Source: Gibbsiella quercinecans (GTDB lineage: Bacteria; Pseudomonadota; Gammaproteobacteria; Enterobacterales; Enterobacteriaceae). Taken from it: a stretch of DNA of 64,000 bases. The stretch spans positions 5,284,925 to 5,348,924 of the forward strand of contig NZ_CP014136.1 of the NCBI RefSeq assembly GCF_002291425.1, read 5' to 3'. The first letter of the stretch is position 1. The number at the start of each line of letters is the position of its first letter. The position numbers were made by a program, and so were the translations under genes. Shown one piece after another: positions 42,437 through 51,912 of this stretch. The notes beneath the pieces are model-generated. The model saw only the letters and a list, made by a program, of their open reading frames with translations. It ran no database searches and had not been told where the DNA came from.

Positions 42437-43837
42437 TTAAGACTGAACATGACGAACACGCAGATCGCTGGCAATCCGCGCCATCAGTGGATTATTGAGT
42501 TTGCAGGCGAGTATGGTGAACGCCAACAGCAAGTGAAACAGGGCAGGCAACAGCGTTTCCATGCTGGTGATGCCATTCAGTGACGCCGCCGTCTGGTTGC
42601 CCGCACCGGGCTTATAAGCAACGACGATAAATATCAGGCTGATAATTCCGGCACTGGAAGCCCAAGCGAGTTTGATGCAGAACAGGTTGAAAGCGAAGTT
42701 CATGCCCGAGGAGCGCACCCCGGTTTTCCACTCACCGTAATCATCGGCAAAGGCCATCAGCGAAAAATGCAGCGGCAAGGTGAAGCCAAGGATAATACCG
42801 TTGCCAAGGATCACCGCCAGCCAGAGGGTTTGCCACGCCGGCCCGGTGGGCAGGAACCACATTAATACTGCCAGCGCAGCCAGCACGATATTGGTCCAGT
42901 AGTACAACTTGACGGTATCCACGCGTTTTGACAACGGGCTGACAATCACTGAGCCAAGAATCGAGGCAAAAGTCACCATCGTAAAAAATAGCGAGGTGTA
43001 AGAGGTACTGCCATGTAGTACGTAGGTGATGAAGTACATGTAGCCTCCACCCCGAATGTTGAAGACATTGATCAGCAGGAACGACATCAGCAACATCAGC
43101 AGCAACTGGTCATTTTTACGTAATCCTGCCAGGTGTTCGCGCAGGGTAAATCTCCCCATGATGTCGAGTGATACACGCTCCCGCACCCAGAAAAAGCAAC
43201 ACAGAAACATCACCATCGCCAAAGTACAGAGGATCCCCACGCCCCATTGATAGCCTTGGGCTGCATTACCCTTACCCAGGGCCGATACCAGCCACGGCAG
43301 ACCAACTGACACCAGAAAGCCCGCCACACCACACAAGACAAAACGCCATGACTGACAGGAAATCACTTCACTATGGTGGCTGGTCATAGTGTTGATCAGC
43401 GCGCAGTAAGGCACGTTAATCGCGGTATAGCTGACAGAAAGTAATAGATAGGTGCCAAACGCCCAGACAATCTTCATGTTCATACTGACGTCAGGAACAG
43501 TAAAGGTCAGCACGCCGATAATGCTAATCGGCACCGCAATCCATAACTGCCACGGACGAAAACGTCCCCAACGGCTTTGAGTACGGTCGGCAATGATTCC
43601 CATAATCGGGTCGGATATCGCATCAAATACACGCAACGCCATAAACAGTGTCCCGACCAGCGCGGGTGTCAGACCAAAAACATCGGTATAGAAAAATGTC
43701 AGGAAATTCATGATCAGGCAGGTGATCACCGTGCCACCGGCGTCACCCAGCCCGTAACCGATTTTCTCACGCAGAGGGAGTACATCACTCGCTTCCTGCT
43801 GCGCCAGCCCGGTTTGGGTTATAGAGGTAGAAGTCAT
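42437..43837 (-). CDS. GPH-family sugar:cation symporter
   Basis: A 466-residue transporter of the glycoside-pentoside-hexuronide family (MelB/XylP type) with twelve hydrophobic segments. The family opening [20 protein letters not shown] is at about residue 18, and [28 protein letters not shown] is the helix 2-3 cation-binding loop with its conserved acidic residues. It should import the arabinosyl oligosaccharide hydrolysed by the GH127 enzyme. The start at 43837 is supported by GAGGAGTTTGCG; the frame to 43876 adds a leader without similarity. First gene of the two-gene operon. Confidence 0.9.
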   Translation of the reverse strand: MTSTSITQTGLAQQEASDVLPLREKIGYGLGDAGGTVITCLIMNFLTFFYTDVFGLTPALVGTLFMALRVFDAISDPIMGIIADRTQSRWGRFRPWQLWIAVPISIIGVLTFTVPDVSMNMKIVWAFGTYLLLSVSYTAINVPYCALINTMTSHHSEVISCQSWRFVLCGVAGFLVSVGLPWLVSALGKGNAAQGYQWGVGILCTLAMVMFLCCFFWVRERVSLDIMGRFTLREHLAGLRKNDQLLLMLLMSFLLINVFNIRGGGYMYFITYVLHGSTSYTSLFFTMVTFASILGSVIVSPLSKRVDTVKLYYWTNIVLAALAVLMWFLPTGPAWQTLWLAVILGNGIILGFTLPLHFSLMAFADDYGEWKTGVRSSGMNFAFNLFCIKLAWASSAGIISLIFIVVAYKPGAGNQTAASLNGITSMETLLPALFHLLLAFTILACKLNNPLMARIASDLRVRHVQS

Positions 43838-44077
43838 CGCAAACTCCTCATCAGGGTCAGAGTCTATTGCCCACATCAGTGTGGGCTTATTTGTAGGTAC
43901 TGATTTATTCTGCCCGGAATACTCCGCCCAACAAGGGAAGAGAAAAGTATAAAAAGAGGGTAATTCCGACCTTGTTCGTAAAGTGTGAACTGGATCGAGC
44001 GATAAACGAATTTATATTTAATAATCAATCACAAGGCGAGTTTTATGATTGCTCATAAAGCGGAAAATTGAATATTT

Positions 44078-44896
44078 ATGCTCGAATTATCCATAGCATT
44101 TCCGATCCAGGTACAAAATGGTGGGTTGTTCATTTCACGCGGGGTAGGGAGCCATCCCGCGCGCACACTCACCTCGTGGGAAATCATTTTTGTTGAGCGT
44201 GGACAACTGCAAATCCGCGAAGATGATCGCCTGTTCAGGGTACAGGCGGGAGAGTGTTTGCTGCTGAGGCCCGGTCACCGCCATGTGGGGGAAGGGGCAT
44301 TTCCTGCCGATCTCAAATTCTATTGGCTGCACTTTGACTGGTTGCAAGGCGTGGCAGAAACGGGGTTACATCCGGCGCTGTTGAGTATTCCCCAGTACAA
44401 GCGAGTGAGTGATCCACAATATGTTATTTCACTGTTTCGCCAGTTTCTCAGCGAGCAGGAAAATATTCACCGCAGCATAGCACTGGAGTGCATTTTGTTG
44501 CTGATTCTGCAGCAGATTGTCGCCCCTGGCCCACAGGAAAGCACCAACGCATACCCCGGACTGGCGCTGGCGTGGAGAGCACATAAGATCATTCGCACGC
44601 AATTCCATCTCCCTCTATCCACTTCGTCGCTGGCAAAAGAGCTGCATTGCAACGCGGATTATCTCGGGCGTGTCTATCGCCGAACCTTTCGCCTCACACT
44701 GACGGAAGCCCTCCACCGCCAGCGCGTACTGGCGGCAGAGAAGCTGCTGATCAACAATTCGCTGTCTTTGACTGAAGTGAGTCTCCAGTGTGGATTCAAC
44801 GACATCAGCTACTTTCGGCAAATCTTCCGTAAACATACCGGGCTGACGCCCGCAGTCTGGAAACGCCGCTACTGCAGAGAGCATGTTAATTCGTAA
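44078..44896 (+). CDS. AraC-family regulator of the GH127 operon
   Basis: A 272-residue regulator. An N-terminal cupin-type arm (about residues 20-90: IIFVERGQLQIREDDRLFRV and LLLRPGHRHVGEG) binds the sugar, and two helix-turn-helix repeats close the protein (about residues 180-265), with ALHRQRVLAAEKLLINNSLS and VSLQCGFNDISYFRQIFRKH as hallmarks. It is divergent from the symporter gene across a 240-base AT-rich gap that should carry its operators. Typical activators of sugar operons have this layout. The arabinosyl inducer is inferred from the neighbour. Confidence 0.88.
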   Translation: MLELSIAFPIQVQNGGLFISRGVGSHPARTLTSWEIIFVERGQLQIREDDRLFRVQAGECLLLRPGHRHVGEGAFPADLKFYWLHFDWLQGVAETGLHPALLSIPQYKRVSDPQYVISLFRQFLSEQENIHRSIALECILLLILQQIVAPGPQESTNAYPGLALAWRAHKIIRTQFHLPLSTSSLAKELHCNADYLGRVYRRTFRLTLTEALHRQRVLAAEKLLINNSLSLTEVSLQCGFNDISYFRQIFRKHTGLTPAVWKRRYCREHVNS

Positions 44897-44914
44897 CGCC
44901 ACCCATGATCGTTG

Positions 44915-45757
44915 TTATTCCAACGGCACAAACTTCAGGCTGCTGAGCGGCTGGACCTTCTCTTCGCGCACCATTTTGTAATCGGTGTTTGGGCCGATCC
45001 AGTGGTTCCAGATCTGGTCGATCTCGCCGGCGTCATCCATGGCCTTCAGGCTGCTGTTTACCTTCGCCAGCAGCGCCGGTTCCCCTTGTTTCAGCCCAAT
45101 CGCAATGGGCTCCAGCGCCATCGGTTCTTTGATGATCGCCAGATTGACGCCGTCTTTTTGCGCCTGCATCACCAGTTTGGCGGCGGTCATATTGTTGGTA
45201 ACGAAACCGACCGATTTATTCTGCTGCAGCGCCAGGTAGGCGGATGCGGTGTCCTGGAACGTCACCGGCTTGGCATCGGCCAGGCGGATGGACTGTTCCG
45301 AGGTGGAGCCTTTGGTGGAGCTGATGCGTTTGCCTTTGAAATCCGCCCGGGTTTTGTCGGCGTTGGCGCTTTTCACCACCAGGACTTCCTTCGCAACGTA
45401 GTAGGGATCGCTGAACTGAATTTGCGCCGCGCGGGTTTTGGTATACGCCAGGTTAGCGATCAGCACGTCTACCCGGCCGGTGGTGAGCACGGCAATGCGC
45501 GCTTCAACGGAAACCGGCATCAGGTTGAGCTTCAGGCCCATCTGTTTTGCCAGGGCATTGCACAGATCCACGTCCATACCGGCCAACTGGCGGGTTTTAG
45601 GATCGGGTGACGAAAAGGGCGGTACGTCGGAGTAAACTCCGCAGTTGAGCACCCCGCGGCCTTGAATATCCGTCAACATATCCGCCCAGGATGGGAGCGC
45701 GCCCAGCAGTAACGAGCCGGTCAGCACGGCTAAACTCAATTTATTCAGTTTTTTCAT
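44915..45757 (-). CDS. Polar amino-acid ABC transporter substrate-binding protein
   Basis: A 280-residue periplasmic binding protein of family SBP_bac_3. The signal peptide is about residues 1-25 (ending PSWA). GVLNCGVYSDVPPFSSPDPK and LAGMDVDLCNALAKQMGL open the two-lobed fold; RIAVLTTGRVDVLIANLAYT and RISSTKGSTSEQSIRLADAK follow. The ligand may be an acidic or cyclic amino acid, as the operon also encodes 5-oxoprolinase. It is the last gene of the nine-gene operon beginning at 51778, with a 26-base gap to the ATPase gene. Confidence 0.88.
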   Translation of the reverse strand: MKKLNKLSLAVLTGSLLLGALPSWADMLTDIQGRGVLNCGVYSDVPPFSSPDPKTRQLAGMDVDLCNALAKQMGLKLNLMPVSVEARIAVLTTGRVDVLIANLAYTKTRAAQIQFSDPYYVAKEVLVVKSANADKTRADFKGKRISSTKGSTSEQSIRLADAKPVTFQDTASAYLALQQNKSVGFVTNNMTAAKLVMQAQKDGVNLAIIKEPMALEPIAIGLKQGEPALLAKVNSSLKAMDDAGEIDQIWNHWIGPNTDYKMVREEKVQPLSSLKFVPLE

Positions 45758-45783
45758 CGTCAGTAGCTCCAGTGGCTAAATCA

Positions 45784-46521
45784 TCAGTGCTGGCGCAGAT
45801 CGGCCAGAAAACGCTGTGCCCGGGGGTGTTGCGGCCGGGTGAAGAATTGCTCCGGCGGCGCCTGTTCCAGGATCTTGCCGGCGTCCATGAACCAAATGGT
45901 ATCGGCCACTTCACGGGCAAAATTCATTTCGTGGGTAACGCACATCATGGTCATGCCTTCCTGCGCCAGATCGCGCATGACGTTCAGCACTTCGCCCACC
46001 ATTTCCGGATCCAGCGCGCTGGTGGGCTCATCAAACAGCATCACCGGCGGTTTCATCGCCAGCGCCCGCGCAATGGCGACACGCTGCTGTTGGCCGCCGG
46101 AGAGCTGGGCGGGGTAGGCATCGGCCTTGTGCTCCAGGCCGACGCGCTCCAGCAGCGCCATCGCCTGTTTGCGTGCCTCTGCACGGCGCAGCCCCAGCAC
46201 TTTTATCGGCGACAGCATGATGTTTTCCAACACTGTGATGTGCGGAAATAAATTGAAGCTTTGGAACACAAACCCGATGCGGGTACGCAACTGGTTCAGG
46301 CGGGTGCTGGAACCATGAATATCGTGGCCGTCGAACAGGATCTGGCCTTTTTCGATCGGCTCCAGGCGATTAACGGTGCGGATCAGCGTGGATTTACCGG
46401 AGCCGGAAGGCCCGCAAACCACAACTACCTCGCCGCTCTTGATTTCTGCACTGAGATCGGTGAGCGCCTGGTAATCGCCGTACCATTTATTGACCTGGTT
46501 AAACATAATCATCGGAATCAT
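45784..46521 (-). CDS. Polar amino-acid ABC transporter ATP-binding protein
   Basis: A 245-residue ATPase of the GlnQ/HisP group. Walker [16 protein letters not shown] is at about residue 37, signature [15 protein letters not shown] at about 139, Walker [20 protein letters not shown] next, and [20 protein letters not shown] carries the switch histidine. AAGGAATATCTCT precedes the start. It works with the two permeases immediately upstream and the binding protein downstream. Confidence 0.93.
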   Translation of the reverse strand: MIPMIMFNQVNKWYGDYQALTDLSAEIKSGEVVVVCGPSGSGKSTLIRTVNRLEPIEKGQILFDGHDIHGSSTRLNQLRTRIGFVFQSFNLFPHITVLENIMLSPIKVLGLRRAEARKQAMALLERVGLEHKADAYPAQLSGGQQQRVAIARALAMKPPVMLFDEPTSALDPEMVGEVLNVMRDLAQEGMTMMCVTHEMNFAREVADTIWFMDAGKILEQAPPEQFFTRPQHPRAQRFLADLRQH

Positions 46522-46539
46522 AGAGATATTCCTTTTATA

Positions 46540-47283
46540 TTAAGACGTTGAGGACAACAGGGCGGCTTTGGCCGCGCCAGCAGGCGCCGAATTCAGGCGT
46601 TTACGGGCAATACGCTGCTCCAGGCGGTTCGCCAGCCAGGTCAGGCTGAAGCAAATGATGTAGTAGCTGAGCGCCACGATGGCAAATACCTCGAAGGGCT
46701 TGGTCAGCAGCTGGTTGTTGACCTGGTTGGCGGCGAACGTCAGTTCCTGCACGTTGATGACGTAGCCCAAGGTACTGTCCTTGATGATGGAAACCAGCTG
46801 GCTGATCAGGCTGGGCAGCATGTTGTACAGCGCCTGCGGCAACAGGATCAGGCGAAAAGCCTTGAGATAGCTCATGCCCATGGCACGCGCCGCTTCATAC
46901 TGGCCGGAAGGCAGCGCCTGGATGCCGGCGCGGACAATTTCAGCGATATAGGCACTTTCATAAACCACCAGAGTGCACAGCATGGTGGCGAAACCATCAA
47001 TGTTGTGGCCCAGCAGCAACGGCACGCAGAAATAAGTCCAGAACACCACCATCATCAGCGGGATGCCGCGCAGCACATACACCCAGGCGGTGGCCGGGTA
47101 GCGCAGCCAGCGGAAAGGGGAAATGCGCGCCATGCCCAGCAGCACACCGATCGGAAAGGAAAATAGCATCGCGAGCAACGACAGCAGCAGGGTGCAGACA
47201 ATGCCGCCCATTGGGCCGTTCGGGTACTGGCCGATCAGGAACAGCATCCAGTTTTGATGAATAATCGAGAAGAAATCCAGCAT
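46540..47283 (-). CDS. Polar amino-acid ABC transporter permease (second)
   Basis: A 247-residue inner-membrane permease with about five helices. The HisM/GlnP signature is visible at ESAYIAEIVRAGIQALPSGQYEAARAMGMS, where the ATPase docks, followed by LPQALYNMLPSLISQLVSIIKDSTLGYVI. The start at 47283 has GGAGAGGTAACTATC upstream. The frame reaching 47358 would overlap the neighbouring permease and is not homologous there. Gap to the first permease is five bases. Confidence 0.9.
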   Translation of the reverse strand: MLDFFSIIHQNWMLFLIGQYPNGPMGGIVCTLLLSLLAMLFSFPIGVLLGMARISPFRWLRYPATAWVYVLRGIPLMMVVFWTYFCVPLLLGHNIDGFATMLCTLVVYESAYIAEIVRAGIQALPSGQYEAARAMGMSYLKAFRLILLPQALYNMLPSLISQLVSIIKDSTLGYVINVQELTFAANQVNNQLLTKPFEVFAIVALSYYIICFSLTWLANRLEQRIARKRLNSAPAGAAKAALLSSTS

Positions 47284-47288
47284 GATAG

Positions 47289-47990
47289 TTACCTCTCCAG
47301 AGCGCGTTGATAACGCTGAGCCATAACCGCGCCGATGCCCATCAGCAGCAGGGAACACGCCAGATAGGCGAGCGAAGAGAGCAGGTAAACTTCAAACGTG
47401 CGGAACGTGTAGTTTTCAACCTCTCGCGTTGCATAGGTCAGCTCCGCCACGCCAATCACCATCGCCAGGCTGGTGTTTTTAAACAGCAGCACGGTGTGGT
47501 TGATCAGCGCCGGCAGCGCGTTGCGAATGCCTTGCGGCAGGATCACCAGTTGCATGGCGCGGATGTGGCCCATGCCCAGCGCCCGCGCCGCTTCAGTCTG
47601 GCCATCGGGAATGGCGCGCAGCCCGCTGCGGATATCTTCAGAGAAGTAAGCCGCCTGGCAAAGCCCCAGTGCAATCAGCGAAAAGACAAACTCGGTGTTG
47701 TAATCGCTCAACCACATCTGCAAAGACTCCGGCAGCAGGGTAGGAATGGCGAAATACCACATCATCAATTGGACCAGCGTCGGCACATTGCGGTGATAAG
47801 ACACGTAAACCGCCACAAAGGCCGTCGCCAGCCGTTTATTCGCCAGGCGCAGCACCACCAACAGCATGGCCAACGCCATCGCCAGCAGCCAGGAGCCCAG
47901 TGCCAGCTCCAGCGTCAGCTTGATGCCGGACAACAGCATCTCACCGTACTGCCCTTGCAAGATGGCGTTAAAATCAAACGTGTTTTTCAT
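47289..47990 (-). CDS. Polar amino-acid ABC transporter permease (first)
   Basis: A 233-residue partner permease. Family stretches are SYHRNVPTLVQLMMWYFAIP and AAYFSEDIRSGLRAIPDGQTEAARALGMGH, with LPQGIRNALPALINHTVLLFKNTSLAMVI. The ATG at 47990 is preferred over that at 47996, because GAGGGA is then seven bases upstream. The SDR gene ends 39 bases upstream, so the transport genes are attached to the metabolic genes of the same operon. Confidence 0.9.
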   Translation of the reverse strand: MKNTFDFNAILQGQYGEMLLSGIKLTLELALGSWLLAMALAMLLVVLRLANKRLATAFVAVYVSYHRNVPTLVQLMMWYFAIPTLLPESLQMWLSDYNTEFVFSLIALGLCQAAYFSEDIRSGLRAIPDGQTEAARALGMGHIRAMQLVILPQGIRNALPALINHTVLLFKNTSLAMVIGVAELTYATREVENYTFRTFEVYLLSSLAYLACSLLLMGIGAVMAQRYQRALER

Positions 47991-48029
47991 CACCATTCCC
48001 TCTCCATTAACGGTGCCAATGCCCTGATA

Positions 48030-48782
48030 TCATAGGGTTGCATCATCAGGGCGCATGGTCGAAAGCCCGCCAGGCACCTGCAGAGTCGGCGTCAGTTCAA
48101 TATGGCCGATATTAACGGCGATAGGGGCGGCGATGCTGAACGCCACCGCGTCGGCTACGTCAGAAGCCTGCGGCAGCTCAAAGCCATCAATAAACCGCTT
48201 GCGCGCTTCTTCCGCGTCGCCCCAAACGTTGCCGAAAATATCGGTTGCGACGCGGCCAGGGCAGATCTCGGTCACGCGCACCCGCTTGCCGTAAACGTCG
48301 ATGCGCAACTGACGCGAAAGCATATGCACCGCGGCTTTGGTGGCGTGGTAAATGGTATTGCCGTTGAAGTTGTACACGCCGGCAATGGAAGAAATGTTGA
48401 TCACATGGCCGCGGTCACGTTTGACCATGCCGGGCACCAACAGGCGGGTTAAATGCAGCACCGCGCGCAGGTTGACGTCAACCTGGCTGTCGATGCCCTC
48501 TTCGTCGGAATCAAGCAGCGAGCCGGAACGTGAAACCCCGGCGTTGTTAACCAGAATATCGATCTCCAGCCCTTCGCACAGCTGGGCCACGGCTTGGGTA
48601 TCAGAGATATCCACGGCGTGCGGGATGCAACCAGTGCGTTCGGCCAGGGCCGCCAGCTGTTCCTGGCGCCGGGCGACGGCGTGCACGGTGATCCCTTCCT
48701 TACACAGACGTTCGACAATGGCTTCACCCAGGCCGGCGGAAGCGCCGGTGACCAACGCGGTTTTATAATCTGAAAATGGCAT
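48030..48782 (-). CDS. SDR-family oxidoreductase (YdfG-like)
   Basis: A 250-residue short-chain dehydrogenase. Cofactor motif VTGASAGLGEAIVERL is at about residues 10-25, arginines in ARRQEQLAALAERTG suggest NADP, NNAGVSRSG is at about 80 and the catalytic SSIAGVYNFNGNTIYHATKA (Ser-Tyr-Lys) at about 135. ICPGRVATDIFGNVWGD resembles YdfG-type 3-hydroxy-acid dehydrogenases. The start at 48782 has GGGGAGTTACT upstream. It lies between pxpA and the transport genes, so a hydroxy or oxo amino-acid derivative may be its substrate; nothing in the sequence defines it. Confidence 0.82.
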   Translation of the reverse strand: MPFSDYKTALVTGASAGLGEAIVERLCKEGITVHAVARRQEQLAALAERTGCIPHAVDISDTQAVAQLCEGLEIDILVNNAGVSRSGSLLDSDEEGIDSQVDVNLRAVLHLTRLLVPGMVKRDRGHVINISSIAGVYNFNGNTIYHATKAAVHMLSRQLRIDVYGKRVRVTEICPGRVATDIFGNVWGDAEEARKRFIDGFELPQASDVADAVAFSIAAPIAVNIGHIELTPTLQVPGGLSTMRPDDATL

Positions 48783-48923
48783 AGTAACTCCCCTGAATGA
48801 TCGGCCATTTGCGCGTAAGGCAAACGGGAAAAAAGCTATAAATGGACTGTAACCAGTAATCTGTGGGTGAGATAAGACAGAAAGCCTGTGTGGCAATAAG
48901 GCTGCCTTATGGTTCCCCGTACA

Positions 48924-49694
48924 TCATCGCGAATGCCGTGAAATAGGGACGATCTTCACGCCCATCGCTTCGATATCACTGCGTATTTGCTGCGCCAGCG
49001 TCAGCGCGCCCGGCGTGTCGCCATGCAACAGGATGGACGTGACCGGCATCGCCAGCGTTTCGCCTTCGATGCTTTCCACCGTGCCATCGGTCAACAGGCG
49101 GGTAACTCGCCGGCTGATGTGCTGCGCATCGTGGATCACCGCGCCGGGCAGGCCGCGCCGCACCAGCATACCGTGGCGATCGTAAGCGCGATCGGCCAGG
49201 AAGGTGGTGGCGACTTTAAAGCCCAGCTCGCGCGCGCCATGTTCAACCGCATTGCCGGCGGTGGTGCTGATAATCAAATCGGCGTTAAACGCCTTGACCG
49301 CTTTCAACAATGGCAGGGCAAGCGCGGGATCTTCCGCGGCCATGTTGCCCAACGCACCATGGAAACTCATGTGGGTCATCGGGTAATCGGCGGCCTGCGC
49401 AAAGCCCGCCAGGGCGCCTAACTGATAGGTCACGTAGTTCGCCAGCGTGGGGACATCGATTTGCATGCGGCGGCGGCCAAAACCCAGCAAATCAGGGAAG
49501 CCGACGTGCGCGCCCAAATCGACCTGCCGTTCTTTGGCCATCCGCACGCTGTTGGCCATGATGGTGGCATCACCGGCATGGAAACCGCAGGCCACGTTGG
49601 CGGAAGAGATTAATCCCATCAGCGCGGTATCGTCGGCGATGGTGTAATCGCCGAAGCCTTCGCCAAGATCGGCGTTCAGATCAATGACGTTCAT
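48924..49694 (-). CDS. pxpA: 5-oxoprolinase subunit PxpA (LamB/YcsF family)
   Basis: A 256-residue subunit of the prokaryotic ATP-dependent 5-oxoprolinase, which with PxpB and PxpC opens pyroglutamate to glutamate. The hallmark opening is MNVIDLNADLGEGFGDYTIA, followed by ISSANVACGFHAGDATIMAN, HVGFPDLLGFGRRRM and FLADRAYDRHGMLVRR; the end HGDTPGALTLAQQIR is also conserved. TAAGGAGAACACG precedes the ATG at 49694. It lies 10 bases after the lysine-less biotinyl-like gene, and pxpC and pxpB are further upstream in the same operon. Confidence 0.95.
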   Translation of the reverse strand: MNVIDLNADLGEGFGDYTIADDTALMGLISSANVACGFHAGDATIMANSVRMAKERQVDLGAHVGFPDLLGFGRRRMQIDVPTLANYVTYQLGALAGFAQAADYPMTHMSFHGALGNMAAEDPALALPLLKAVKAFNADLIISTTAGNAVEHGARELGFKVATTFLADRAYDRHGMLVRRGLPGAVIHDAQHISRRVTRLLTDGTVESIEGETLAMPVTSILLHGDTPGALTLAQQIRSDIEAMGVKIVPISRHSR

Positions 49695-49704
49695 CGTGTT
49701 CTCC

Positions 49705-50118
49705 TTAATCGTTCTCGGCCAGGGCAACCAGTTCGCTGCCGTATTCCACCACGCTGCCGTTGGCGGCGCAGTGTTCCAGCAACGTGCCGCCAACCGGGCT
49801 GCGCACCGGCAGCATCAGGTGGCCAATGCTGAGCAGCGCCAGCAACGCGCCGGGCTTGACGGTTTCGCCCGGTGTGGATATCGCTTTGCCGTTCAGCGGA
49901 TGGGTAAACCAAATAATGCCCGGCCGTTGCGCCGTGATAACTTTGTTTTCAGGCTCGGCCTGCGCCACCGGCAGGGGTTCCGCCTGTGGTCGCGGTTGGG
50001 GGTAGCGGGGCGCACACCGCATGCGCACCCGGTAGTGGCTGCCCGCAATTTCAATGTCTTGCACCCCAGACTGGCTTATTTTGTGCGCAATCTGGCGCAG
50101 TTCGGCAATCGCCAACAT
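49705..50118 (-). CDS. Biotinyl/lipoyl-domain protein without an acceptor lysine
   Basis: A 137-residue protein resembling the biotin carboxyl carrier subunit of acetyl-CoA carboxylase. A short N-terminal helix (LRQIAHKISQSGVQDIEI) is followed by a proline-rich linker and a C-terminal beta-barrel (about residues 65-137). At the tight turn where a biotin carrier has EAMKM, the sequence reads IGHLMLP, with leucine in the lysine position. Biotinylation there is not possible. The start at 50118 has GGAG eight bases upstream; a GTG three bases earlier is in frame. It sits between pxpC and pxpA and may be a structural partner of that complex. No biotin carboxylase gene is near. Confidence 0.75.
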   Translation of the reverse strand: MLAIAELRQIAHKISQSGVQDIEIAGSHYRVRMRCAPRYPQPRPQAEPLPVAQAEPENKVITAQRPGIIWFTHPLNGKAISTPGETVKPGALLALLSIGHLMLPVRSPVGGTLLEHCAANGSVVEYGSELVALAEND

Positions 50119-50141
50119 CACATCATCTCCAAAATAGGGGG

Positions 50142-51110
50142 TTAATCCGCATAGCGCCGGTAACAGGCGATTTGCTCAATCACCTTGTGCAGATAAGCCT
50201 GCTGTTGGCACTCGGCCTCCCGCGCCTGCTGATAGGTCACCTCGGCAAAACGCACTTTGCTACCGACCGGAATTTGCCCCAGCAGCCACATGTCGGCATC
50301 AATCACGGTGCCGAATTTGGGGTAACCGCCGCTCGGCTGCGCGTCGCGCATCTGAATAATCGGCTGCCCGTTGTGCGGCACCTGAATAACGCCGGGGATA
50401 ATGCCGTGTGAGCGCATTTCCATCGGCGCGTTGGCCACCAGGCGTTCACCCGCCAGGCGGTAACCGTAACGGTTGCTTTGTGGGGTGATTTGCCAGGCCT
50501 GGCGCCAAAAGGCCCGGCGCGAGGCTTCGGTAAAGGCGTTGTTTTCCGCCGCCGGCAGCACGCGGATCACCCGTTCGGGCGCATCATTCAGGCCAAACGC
50601 CAACAGCGGGGGAACAATGCCGAAATCTACCGGGCCATCCTGGCTTGGCGCGGCGGCGTTGAGCCGATCGCCGTTTTGCAGGCCACGCCCCTGGTAACCG
50701 CCGAACTCGCCGCGCAGTTGGGTACTGCGGGAGCCGAGCACCTGCGGCACATCAACGCCGCCAGGCAAATGCAGATACGCGCGGGTGGTCTTATTCGATG
50801 CCGACAAGGTTAAACGTTGGCCCTTACGCGCCTGGGTGCACCACCAGAAAGGCAATGGCTCATCGTCCAGCATCACCTTGCCGTCATGACCGGTCACGGC
50901 AAACCGGCAATCGGCGAGGAAGCGCACCTGGAACGGGAACAGCGGGATTTCTATCGCGGCGGCGTTGAGATCATTGCCCAGCAAGGCATTGCCCAATTGC
51001 AGCGCCAGTGGATCCATGGCGCCCGCCGTGCCAACGCCGTAGTGCAGGCAGCCCGTGCGCCCAAGATCCTGCACGCTGCTAAGTGGGGTGGTTCTGTCAA
51101 TGACGATCAT
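50142..51110 (-). CDS. pxpC: 5-oxoprolinase subunit PxpC (KipA-like carboxyltransferase family)
   Basis: A 322-residue subunit of 5-oxoprolinase. Opening TTPLSSVQDLGRTGCLHYGV, then GAMDPLALQLGNALLGNDLN, LHLPGGVDVPQVLGSRSTQL and MEMRSHGIIPGVIQVPHNGQ with PIIQMRDAQPSGGYPKFGTV are the family's signature blocks. The N-terminal methionine overlaps the pxpB stop codon (ATGA), so PxpB and PxpC are co-translated; in some bacteria they are fused. Following genes are the biotinyl-like protein and pxpA. Confidence 0.94.
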   Translation of the reverse strand: MIVIDRTTPLSSVQDLGRTGCLHYGVGTAGAMDPLALQLGNALLGNDLNAAAIEIPLFPFQVRFLADCRFAVTGHDGKVMLDDEPLPFWWCTQARKGQRLTLSASNKTTRAYLHLPGGVDVPQVLGSRSTQLRGEFGGYQGRGLQNGDRLNAAAPSQDGPVDFGIVPPLLAFGLNDAPERVIRVLPAAENNAFTEASRRAFWRQAWQITPQSNRYGYRLAGERLVANAPMEMRSHGIIPGVIQVPHNGQPIIQMRDAQPSGGYPKFGTVIDADMWLLGQIPVGSKVRFAEVTYQQAREAECQQQAYLHKVIEQIACYRRYAD

Positions 51111-51778
51111 GCCTGCACCCCCACGGCTTTGAAGGCGATATTATCGCCCGGTTGCAGGGTGACCGGTGGGCAGGCGTAGGCATCAAAAAAGACGAAATCG
51201 GTATGACCGATGGTATTCCAGCCGCTGGGGCCAGCCGAAGCGGATACCCCGGTTTGCAGCCCACCGATTGAAACGGCGCCGCCGGGGATGCTCATCAGCG
51301 GCGTTTGGCGGCGTGGGGTAGCGATGCTGGGATCCATATCGCCGAGATAGCAATAACCTGGGTGGCTGCCGAGGGCATATACCGGATAGAGCGGGGCGCA
51401 GTGGCGCGTGACGACCTCATGCACGCTGAGGCCGCTGTGTTCGGCGACATCGTGCAGATGCGGGCCATATTCACCGCCGTATACCACCGGCAGTTCGATG
51501 GTTTTCCCCTGCAGTTGCATACGTTCATCGCGCTGCCACTGCTTAAGCAGCTTGCTGAACATCTCTTCAGGGGCTTCCGGCGCCCGGCGCAGCACCAGCA
51601 TCAAATTGTTCATGCCCGGCACCGTTTCTGCGATCTCCGGCAGTTCCTCGGCAAATTTGGCCAGCGCCCAGATACGCTGCTGGTTTTCCAGGCACAGCGA
51701 GCCAGGCGCTTCAAATAGCATTGTCCGCGTACCTAATAAACTCAATTGCGGGTTAACCCACTGTTGCGCAAGGTCCAT
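51107..51778 (-). CDS. pxpB: 5-oxoprolinase subunit PxpB (KipI-like)
   Basis: A 223-residue subunit related to KipI. Signature blocks: LFEAPGSLCLENQQRIWALA near the start, LPVVYGGEYGPHLHDVAEHS and ALGSHPGYCYLGDMDPSIAT in the middle, and PGGAVSIGGLQTGVSASAGP followed by GWNTIGHTD near the end. It is the first gene of the nine-gene operon. The upstream region to the Nac-family gene (134 bases) should carry the operon promoter. Confidence 0.94.
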   Translation of the reverse strand: MDLAQQWVNPQLSLLGTRTMLFEAPGSLCLENQQRIWALAKFAEELPEIAETVPGMNNLMLVLRRAPEAPEEMFSKLLKQWQRDERMQLQGKTIELPVVYGGEYGPHLHDVAEHSGLSVHEVVTRHCAPLYPVYALGSHPGYCYLGDMDPSIATPRRQTPLMSIPGGAVSIGGLQTGVSASAGPSGWNTIGHTDFVFFDAYACPPVTLQPGDNIAFKAVGVQA

Positions 51779-51912
51779 CGTTACCTCTTATGGCCCCTTA
51801 AGCGGCGAAAGGGGCTTCTTGTGAGTGGTATTCGCACTGTAGCGTGCCGTTTATCCCATCCACTAAGAGGGTTTCGTTTTGTGGTAATAAGCGAGACTTA
51901 TCACACCGCGCG

